Shown: piece after piece, positions 56,465 through 64,000 of the stretch
Layout of the letters: each line of letters opens with the position of its first letter
Numbering within the stretch: position 1 is the stretch's first letter
Assembly: GCF_963675165.1 (NCBI RefSeq)
Contig: NC_087379.1
Coordinates: 2,298,201-2,362,200 of the forward strand
Direction of reading: 5' to 3'
Source: Halichondria panicea
Taxonomy: Eukaryota; Porifera; Demospongiae; Suberitida; Halichondriidae
Length of the DNA stretch: 64,000 nt
Program-made: the position numbers and the translations under genes
Notes under the pieces: model-generated
The model's database searches: none
What the model saw: only the letters and a program-made list of their open reading frames with translations
What the model was told of the DNA's origin: nothing

Positions 56465-57000
56465 ACGGTAGTGTGTTTGTGTGTCTGTGTGTGTGTGTGT
56501 CTGTGTAGACTGCTACAGCTGCTCAAGGATGAATCAAGTGCAAGTAAGAGTTTCTATAGGCTTCTAGTCATGTTTACTTGGATTCTAATTCGTGGATTTG
56601 CAAAATAATGCTTCATTCTCGAGTTATGCCTAGTTTTGCTTACTTGGAATGCCATTGCAGTTTTTTTAGAAGAGCACGTAGCCAAACTTGTTTACCGAGT
56701 GTTGCTACTCTACTTAGTAGTTAGCTCTGCACTAGAACGCTAGCTATTGGTAGCTGCAAGAGTGAGAAGAGAGCTGCAAGGCTCTGCTGATGGCAGCCAT
56801 TAATTTTAGACTTGAACTTTTGGCATCGATCGTTTTAACAACAATCATGGTCGATCATTACCCACTCTCTGAGTTTTTGCATGCAGCAAAATTTAATTGT
56901 TTTGCATAAAAGCTATTAGTAGCAGCTTTATGTTATGTAGCTTTGACATCTCCACCGAGGCATCAGCACCTGCGGTGCTTTCATTTTTGACATTAATGGT
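56465..57000. repeat. Dispersed repeat family, longest copy
   Basis: Contains the full series of blocks seen in part elsewhere: GTGTGTCTGTGTAGACTGCT, AGGCTTCTAGTCATG, AATTCGTGGATTTGCAAAAT, GGCATCGATCGTTTTAACAA and GAGGCATCAGCACCTGCGGT. Useful as the reference copy for 16379, 23481, 28300 and 59090. Confidence 0.65.
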
Positions 57001-57352
57001 AGCCATGAACAGCTACTAAAGAGGGTAGCTAGACTATAGATCAAGTGTAATTGGATCCTAAATAGACATGCTGTAGTTAAAACGTTCGTTTTCTTCACTG
57101 CGAAGATTAAAACGTTCCTCCGAAGTACAATGACACATGCAATGCAATTTTTTTTATTGTATATTCATACCCACTTAACAGATTCTATAGATTTAAAGTA
57201 TATAGCATAAAAATTTTGATACTGATAATTTTATACCAAATTTGCTCAGAATTAATCTCCGGGAATGTAGAGTGCCAAAATTTTCCTGGGGCAAGCCCCC
57301 GGACCCCCAGATTTGTAAAGCACCCTTACAAAAACATCTTCCTACTCCTCTG

Positions 57353-57727
57353 CTATATACTGTAGATGTACTTCCAAGTGCAAAAGCATGGAGGCCTATG
57401 GCTATGGTATATCCAGTCAATGCATATGTCTAGCATAAATAGCATACCTGAAGTGAGAGAGAATGGAGAGCTGAGCTGAAGAAAGGAGGCTTGTGTTATC
57501 GATGTCAAAGCCACGCCCACCTCATAAGTTGCCATATGCGCTGCCAGAGGAGGTTGGACACGATCACGTGCACCACTTTTTTTGCTGAGCTGGCACAAAA
57601 ATTGACAAATGAGTTCTATGTAAACTTTTAGCTGGTGTTGCACGGTCATTAGAGACTGAAGGCAAACTTTATGTGCCTCGCTGGCTTCTTTTGATATAAA
57701 ACTTTCATTAACCAACCCGATCCCCAC
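57353..57727 (-). CDS. Unrecognised 124-residue open frame
   Basis: Opens MGIGLVNESFISKEASEAHK and ends CTWKYIYSI-stop. I recognise no domain. It lies in repeat-rich DNA, partly over a G-rich MITE-like block (57240-57330), and no splice partners were found. Chance frame is the likelier explanation. Confidence 0.15.
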   Translation of the reverse strand: MGIGLVNESFISKEASEAHKVCLQSLMTVQHQLKVYIELICQFLCQLSKKSGARDRVQPPLAAHMATYEVGVALTSITQASFLQLSSPFSLTSGMLFMLDICIDWIYHSHRPPCFCTWKYIYSI

Positions 57728-59089
57728 CGATCCCCTTTATTCTGGCGAGTTATCAGTGCATACAGTGTTTACTAGATTCTTGACAGCCAGTACAATGCAA
57801 GCTTCATACAGCACTGCTAAACTATACTCTACCCTATAGTCTAGCTAATCTTGGTCCAGCCAGACAACAGACACAGCTAGTCCGGTGTTACAAGTCAGTA
57901 AAGCAAGAGTATCCATAACTTTTTTATTACAGTTATTCGGTATCTATGGTAACGTGAGCAGAGACCTTAGGAATGTCACATGATTGATGACGCGTGGCCA
58001 ACCTCCTCTGTGTTGCTGTGGCGGAATTGCGTAGGTAAGAAAAGTAGAGCCTGAGAGGTCATTTGCCTCTTGGAAGCGAACGCAATTCTGAGAAAAACGC
58101 CCATGGTCCGGATTCTAGTCGACTAGAGGCTGTATCTAGAATCTTCTGAAGATGTCTGTACAAGGAGGAAATGCTTTTCAAGAAAGTTACTTACTTACTT
58201 ACTTACTAACTTACTTAGTCAGTCAGACAAAACGCTGTGAAATATGAAAATAGTGCAATTTTTCAAATATCAATAGTAATGCATGAGAATATTCATTGAC
58301 TATAATTTCACACATTTAGACAGATAAAAGGCTAACTAAGCTATCTGTCAACTCAGTTTCTTGCTGTGGCCCTTTCCTGCAGAAATAGAGCAGTCTAAAC
58401 ACGAGTCAAAATTTGCAATTTCCACAATACATGTACCTGGTACAACAATCAAATTTGTGGATTTTGCACAAAATTTGTGATCTATATCACATCTTTCAAA
58501 CAAGATACATATACTCTTGGCTCTATTGAGGTGAGGGCTTATTCAATGTTGTACTACTGTATTAAAGTACGCACGAACTCTTGATTTGTTTTAGTTATAA
58601 ATAGTTGATGAGATATATATGGTGGTAGAACTCGTGCGCATCTTTGTTATGTCAGAACAATTATAGTTGTACTTTTTATTGCAGAAACTCTATGATGATG
58701 GTGGAGTCAGTGGATCCCGTCGGACATTAATTAAACCCCCTCATCGACAGTTCACTGTTTCTATCACCACACACCCTGCATGTTTAACGTTTAAGTTATA
58801 AATTATCTCTTACAAATTTGCCTTCATGATTGTGTTGCGTTGCAGCTACTTGTACGTCAAAAAGTGATTCAGCATTGATACACGCACACATAGCATAGCA
58901 GTTATTTGCAGAGTCCTGAAGGGACAATTATAATAAGGAACTTCTTCTTTATATAGCTCAGGCTAAGTGGCTCATCATTAGCCACTTAGCCTCAGTACAA
59001 CCACTGCACTATCCTGGAAGGGCAGCTAATTCATGAAGAGTATTGAGTCAATTCGCGAACTTTGACCTAGGCTAACCTTCTGGATTTAA

Positions 59090-59330
59090 CGCCACTAGCT
59101 AGCTAGCTGTTTTAACAGATATTTTCTAACTCTTGTAGCTAACAAAAAGCTAGCACTTTAGTGCAAGGCTAACTCGAATAGAAAGTTTGTGCGGAATAGA
59201 TGATGCTATGAAAGATTCTGAAGAGACTGCAACAGCCTTCAATGTGAGTCAAACTAGCCATAAAACTCGAGAAAGATGCTAATCCACGAATCAAAATCCA
59301 AGAGAACATGGCTAGAAGCCGTTGCGATGC
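59090..59330. repeat. Dispersed repeat family, reverse copy
   Basis: Reads as the reverse complement of about 23630-23885: TAGCTAACAAAAAGCTAGCA, AGTGCAAGGCTAACTCGAAT, AGATTCTGAAGAGACTGCAA and CGAATCAAAATCCAAGAGAA. It abuts the 5' flank of paralogue C. Confidence 0.7.
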
Positions 59331-59488
59331 TGCTTCTACTTGTAATTGTGCGCATGCGTTCAGCTCATGCCTTTTAATTGTTGCGTGTCTCGAGATTACA
59401 GCCTGCTTCAAACGTGTGGTGTCATTGTGGCTCTTCTGCCTTCCTGATCATTATCCTGAACTTAGAAATATATCTCCCGAGAGAAGTG

Positions 59489-62400
59489 ATGAACTGTAAG
59501 TCGAGTCAGCAATAGTAAATTAGTCAGCTTGTGTTAATTTTTTCAGCCCTGTAGCTAGCTGTTATAGGTACCAACTGCTTGTATGTATTAATCAATGGCT
59601 GCTCTATATGCTTTGCATCCAGCTGTATTGTTCCAAGTCTTCATTTCCCTACTATTGATTCTCAACCATTTTGCAAGCTGTAGCAGAAAGCTAACAGGTC
59701 AGTTGCCAGTTGATTGAATGTATATGCTGGGTAAAAGACATAATTGAATACCAGTTAATTGTTTTACTCACTCAGCTAATGCATTGAATGAGAGCTGCCT
59801 GGCTGAAGGAGAGCCAACTTTCTGTGATTGCCAAGCACCTCTCCAGAGAGGCTCAATGGAATGGACAGGCAACAGCTCAACTTTTGTTTGCCCTGGGAGC
59901 AACACTGGACAAGCCAATCTCATTGTATTTGCATTGGGAGAAACGTGTTCTGCAAAGGGACAAAATGATGCATCATGTGGACCTTACTTCGCAAATATCA
60001 CCTGCAATGATAATGGCTACTTATCTGTTCTCTCCTTCACTGCCAACAGCAATATGAATGGTGGTACGATTCTATGCCAACAAAACCTAACTGGGGCAGA
60101 ACCTTATCAACAATTCTTCATCAGAGTAGGAGGTAATTATGAAATGTGTAAGCTTATACACACAGTTAATTGACTTTTTATGCAGTTCGACCTTACCCAC
60201 CGGCCAAAGCCAACTTGACTTTTCCGATGATCAGAAATCTTCGATTGGACTGGACTCCTCCGGCAAACCCAGTGATTGGTGGAATACGAGGCTACCTGCT
60301 GTATTTCTCTCCAGATTGTGGCACCTGCTCACACTCAGAATTAGTCAGCAATACGACCTTCACTGCTCTATGTAATGAATGGCAGGCAAATGGACAGACT
60401 TGTGTCTTTGAGGTCAGGACAGTGACAGAGGATTGTGGACTGGAGAGCCCTCTTCTCAGAAAAATCAGCATTTTTGATGGTGACTTCATTGCATTCTGCA
60501 TATGCATATATTTATGTCAAATTGCAGGTACACGTCCTACTAACATCAGAGTCTCCATACTTTGCACAGTGGAAGTGGATCCTCGTACAATTCATGTGGA
60601 ATGGAGTGTAAGCAAGTAGTAGACACATGCACATGCACTGACAATTTATAAAGCATTCCTATTGATATATATAGCCTTTAACATCGTATCGTTATAGTAG
60701 TATAATCAGGAGTAGATACTTATGTTTTGAGCCATTATAGGGCACATCACATGTTCAGTATACTATAACACATGGCTTCTACGCATACACACTACATGCA
60801 GTACATTCCTCCCCAAGTTATCCACCCCACAACGCTCCCAGAAGTCCAAGGTTTCACGCTCATAATATCAGATAACCGAACTGCTCGAAGACTGCTTCTC
60901 CCTGGTGCACAAGTTAGGGAACATTCTTTCAACTCCTCATTTCTCCAAGCTGCCAATTTGACAGGAAATGCTAACCTTATCTGGGTAATAGCAGACACAG
61001 CAGCTGACAGAATTCCTAGTGAATCAATTCTGTTTATGGCGGCAGGTAAAATACAATCATGCATGCATATATGAATACATGTATACTGTCATGCATGCAG
61101 TAATAATAATTATAGTATCCCACTGTTTATCTTGAATGTGCAGATGAGTTGATCACTGGTATTGACTTAAGCCAAGTGTTAACTGAGCAGTGCGTACAAA
61201 TCTCAATAAACAGTTTCTGCAAAAAGAGTGCAGCTTCCTTTCAAGTTCAACTCAGATTCTCCAGGGGCATTTGTGAGGATAATGCTGTAGAAACAACCAC
61301 AAACAATTACACGCTACAGACAAACTACATGACGTGTATTCCTACAGAAAACTATACAAATTGCTTCTCTGTTGTAGTCTTTAATGGTGGAATGGAAATT
61401 GGTGCAAGTGATCAACAGCAGCTAATACTTTCTGAGTGTAACACAAGCTCTATAACTGCCTCTGGAGTCTGGTTTAATTCAACCATGGGTCGAGTGTCTA
61501 TTGGACATTCCGTCCCTCACAACGCACAGCTGGATATTCACTGTAACCCTTATTGCCGCATGCTTGTCGGAGATAACAACACTCTTTGTGTCAACGGAAC
61601 TTTTGAGCCAGCTGGTAATGCTCGGTGTGACTGCTCTCCAGGTAATTTCATATTGTGCATGTGTATACAGTTGATTCTATTTATACCTTCTCTTTTTGTT
61701 ACAGATGAGGATAAGTTGTTACGTATTTACTTCTTTGCCTCCATTCCGATGTATATTTGCCTCTGTGGTATGATCCTATGCTGTTGTGGTGTGCACATAT
61801 ACGGTAGGTGTAACTTGTACTATTTCACTTGTTTCACAGTGCATCGTAATACACATTGCAGACTTCATGCTGAGTATATTTTTATTATTACTATCTACAG
61901 AAGTTTTTGTATGGTTGTTCACTGGTGAATTTACTACCCCGAGATATGCTGAATATGGTAACGAGGAAGCGCCCCCATCTAGTAATCCTACTACTTATCG
62001 TCCTCGTCCCAAACAGAAATTGGCCGGATCCAGTCCTAATATTGATGCTCATCGTAGTCTCAAACAAAGGAATTTGTCAAGATCCAGATCTGTACAATCT
62101 ATACCGCACATGAAACTAACTCCTCCTACTCCTGATGGTCCTCGTCCCGGACAAATAAGGAAGGTGTCTGGATCCAAATCTGTGCATCTTGAAGTACCTG
62201 GTACTAATCGTCTTCGTCCCAAACAAAAAACATTGTCCGGATCCAGCTCTATACAATTAGAAGAATTGTCCGATTCCAGTTCTGTACTACTAGAAGAATT
62301 AGACAATCTTCATCTCAGACAAAGAAATTTGTCCGCTAGATCTGTACTGTTGGAAGAAGTATCTCCTCCTAATACTGATGATTCTCATCCCAAACTAAAG

Positions 62401-63411
62401 ACGTTGTCCGTAGAAGTAGAAGTGTATGATACTGATGATGATCCTCGTCCCAAAGAAGAGAAGCCGCCTGAATCCATACAGCTAATACAAGTAGCTCCTG
62501 CTAATATTGATGATGATCCTCGTCCCAAAGAAGAAAAGTTGTCTGAATCCATACAGCTAGCTCCGGCTAATACTAATGATAATCCTTGTTCCGAAGAAGA
62601 GACTCTGCCGTCTGAATCCATACAGTTAAAAGAAGTAGCTCCTGCTAATATTGATGATGATCCTCGTCCTCGTCCTAAACAAAAGAAATTGTCCAAACCC
62701 CGACCAAACGTTAATACTACTCATCCCAAACAAAAGAAGTTGTCCGTACATAGAAGTGCTGATACTGATGATGATCCTCGTTCCAAAGAAGAGAAGCCAT
62801 CTGAATCCATACTGCTAATACAAGTAGCTCCTGCTAATACTGAAGATGATCCTCGTCCCAAAGAAGAGAAGCTAATACAAGTAGCTCCTGCTAATACTGA
62901 TGATGATCCTCGTCCCGAAGAAGAGACTCTACCGTCGGAATCCCTAAAAAAAGTAGCTCCTGCTATTACTGAAGATGATCCTCGTTCCAAAGAAGAGAAG
63001 CCATCTGAATCCATACAGCTAATACAAGTAGCTCCTGCTAATACTGAAGATGATCCTCGTCCCAAAGAAGAGAAGCCGTCTGAATCCATACTGCTAATAC
63101 AAGTAGCTCCTGCTAATACTGAAGATGATCCTCATCCCAAAGAAGAGAAGCTAATACAAGTAGCTCCTGCTAATACTGATGATGATCCTCGTCCCGAAGA
63201 AGATACTCTACCGTCGGAATCCCTAAAAGAAGTAGCTCCTGCTATTACTGAAGATGATCCTCGTTCCAAAGAAGAGAAGCCATCTGAATCCATACAGCTA
63301 AAAGAAGTAGCTCCTGCTAATACTGATGATGATCCTCGTCCTCGTCCTAAACAAAAGAAGTTGTCCAAACCCCGACCAAAAACTGATCGCCCCAAACAAA
63401 AGAAGTTGTAA
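59489..63411 (+). CDS. Receptor-like membrane protein C (longest cytoplasmic tail)
   Basis: Nine exons: 59489-59495, 59623-59697, 59776-60132, 60186-60479, 60528-60607, 60802-61045, 61144-61641, 61705-61803, 61901-63411; 1054 residues. Order: signal peptide 1-27; Ig-like 28-146; FN3 147-244; FN3 245-352; cysteine-rich and sushi-like 353-518; transmembrane exon 519-551 (SIPMYICLCGMILCCCGVHI); tail 552-1054. The tail is twice as long as in A and B because of repeats of the type DDDPRPKEEKPSESIQLIQ followed by VAPANT. It opens EVFVWLFTGEF and ends RPKQKKL. Every domain-bearing exon group starts and ends in phase 1. Alternative start: an ATG at 59595 is also in frame with the leader in this copy only, which would give a longer N-terminus without the mini-exon. 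Function is unknown. Confidence 0.8.
62802..63291 (+). repeat. 279-bp higher-order repeat inside the paralogue C tail exon
   Basis: The block beginning TGAATCCATACTGCTAATAC at 62802 starts again at 63081, and the following order of sub-repeats (KEEKLIQ, EEETLPSES, AITEDDPRSKEEK) recurs at the same spacing to about 63291. The period of 279 bp is 93 codons, so the frame is kept. Each block consists of four units of about 20-25 codons, themselves repeats of the DDDPRP motif. Confidence 0.9.
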
Positions 63412-63792
63412 GTGCTGATACTGATGATGATCCTCTCCCAAACAAAAGAAGTAGTAACAACTAGTGATTAGTGATAATTATGGAATTTATAATTATGGAA
63501 ATCAAAATACATTTGTGTGCATGCCCAGTTCTAGCCTCGATCCCAGGCCGCACTTCCCGCTAGGGAAGAGGCTAGACCAGTTCCATCTCCACAGATTAGG
63601 GGGCGTTCAAAGAGGCATACATAAAACTTGTAAGCGGGGCTCAATGTAGCATATCTAATAGCTAGCTAGCCGGCCTGTACTGTACTACTACTGTAGCTAG
63701 TCGAGTGTGCATGTGATGCATATGCTGAACTCTGATGTGGAGTACTATATATATGCGTGTAGTATCTAGATGTGAAGGTATATGAATCGAAC
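63412..63792. promoter_or_regulatory. Spacer between paralogue C and the next gene
   Basis: Begins with non-coding remains of the tail repeat, then ATGCCCAGTTC with a foldback insertion, then GATTAGGGGGCGTTC and GGGGCTCAATGTA, all shared with the flank of B at 45895-46070. The last 70 bp (TGCTGAACTCTGATGTGGAG to the ATG) is probably the promoter or 5' UTR of the gene at 63793. Confidence 0.5.
63532..63574. mobile_element. TAGCCTCG foldback MITE, with empty site visible downstream of B
   Basis: 43 bp from TAGCCTCGATCCCAGGCC to GAGGCTA. Flanks GCCCAGTTC (63523-63531) and GACCAGTTC (63575-63583) match at 8 of 9 bases. Downstream of B the same context reads GCCCAGTTCCATCTCC with a single copy, the pre-insertion state. 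Confidence 0.88.
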
Positions 63793-64000
63793 ATGAAGAA
63801 ACAGCACTGTACATTGATATCAGTATTGCTCCTGTGTGTGGTGGTCCTCTTAGCTTGGAAGGTCTGGACCACAATCACCCTGGAAATAGAGATCTATACA
63901 CAGGTTGAGGCTCAGATAGCAACAATTGCTAACACTCTATCCAAATGCAAAGCATTCCAAGATCGAAACGATCACTCACAACACAATTCCGGATTGAACG
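63793..64000 (+). CDS. N-terminus of a membrane-anchored protein, cut by the window end
   Basis: An ATG at 63793 opens a frame that stays open for 69 codons to the window end. Residues 1-4 are MKKQ, then a strongly hydrophobic segment (LISVLLLCVVVLLAWKVWTT) that is either a signal peptide or a type II membrane anchor, then a polar, helical-looking stretch (EIEIYTQVEAQIATIANTLS). The Trp-rich end and lack of a clear cleavage site favour an anchor. The start context ATCGAACATGAAG is conserved in the truncated copy after B. The family is not recognised. Confidence 0.55.
   Translation, partial: MKKQHCTLISVLLLCVVVLLAWKVWTTITLEIEIYTQVEAQIATIANTLSKCKAFQDRNDHSQHNSGLN

Larger units (their letters stand above)
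45891..59488. other. 13.6-kb spacer between paralogues B and C, built of mobile elements
   Basis: No intact gene is supported. Identified parts, each entered separately: a TACCGTATAG MITE, a truncated gene start, two decayed retrotransposon pieces with a nested DNA transposon, a tandem hairpin repeat, several foldback elements and two dispersed-repeat copies. The stretches 46820-47300, 50941-51640, 52060-52500, 52790-53430, 53600-54040, 54210-55050, 55575-56128 and 57730-59080 are AT-rich without a feature I can name, except a piece at 46823-46915 resembling one arm of the 55054 element, a TGGCGTAGGAAGC element end near 55851, and ACTT tetranucleotide runs at 58189-58215. Confidence 0.6.

Noticed and set aside
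59595-59697. Alternative ATG giving a longer leader in paralogue C
   Set aside because: In frame only in C; A and B have a 2-bp difference that puts the matching ATG out of frame, so the shared mini-exon start is preferred. Kept as an alternative in the gene entry.
62049-63395. Minus-strand frames reading GSSSVLAGATCISCMDSDGFSSL
   Set aside because: Mirror frames of the plus-strand tail repeats. Repeat periods divisible by three keep the opposite strand open as well; no splice or start context.

Overview
The window is eukaryotic and reads as a small-intron early-branching animal genome, most likely a demosponge. This is inferred from canonical GT-AG introns (often 50-400 bp), metazoan gene families, AT-rich intergenic DNA full of TAATTATA runs, and very many short inverted-repeat elements. 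The species cannot be named from the sequence. Gene models below were built by reading splice sites and reading frames by hand; every listed exon junction keeps frame.

Layout: (1) 569-11891, minus strand: AP-3 adaptor delta subunit (27 exons read, last C-terminal exon not found). (2) 12146-18760, plus: bubblegum-type long-chain acyl-CoA synthetase, head-to-head with AP3D1 across about 250 bp and carrying a 631-bp pure (AC)n array in intron 2. (3) 18761-22997: gene-poor repeats, including three degenerate copies of one segment. (4) 22998-26976, plus: a SAMHD1-like HD-domain dNTPase lacking the SAM domain. (5) 26977-29920: repeats and a protein-kinase-like relic. (6) 29921-36950, plus: a 20-exon DPP4-family serine peptidase with an apparently intact catalytic triad. 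(7) 37126-38054, minus: TSSC4, tail-to-tail with the peptidase gene. (8) 38307-63411, plus: three paralogous nine-exon genes (A 38307-41909, B 42324-45890, C 59489-63411) for single-pass membrane proteins with a signal peptide, Ig-like domain, two FN3 domains, a cysteine-rich/sushi-like region, a transmembrane helix and a repetitive charged cytoplasmic tail. B and C are separated by 13.6 kb of nested mobile elements. (9) 63793-64000, plus: the start of a further membrane-protein gene that runs off the end; a truncated copy of its start lies downstream of B.

The most notable content is the A/B/C receptor-like cluster. The ectodomains are nearly identical by eye, the tails differ in length through in-frame repeat expansion (about 240, 252 and 503 codons), and copy C looks like a mosaic of B-like and A-like sequence, as expected from gene conversion. 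This suggests a local family of surface recognition or adhesion proteins, but the function is inference. The other main result is a family of 45-100 bp foldback elements with TAGCCTCG ends and 9-bp target duplications. Five insertions have recognisable duplications and one has an empty site visible in a paralogue.
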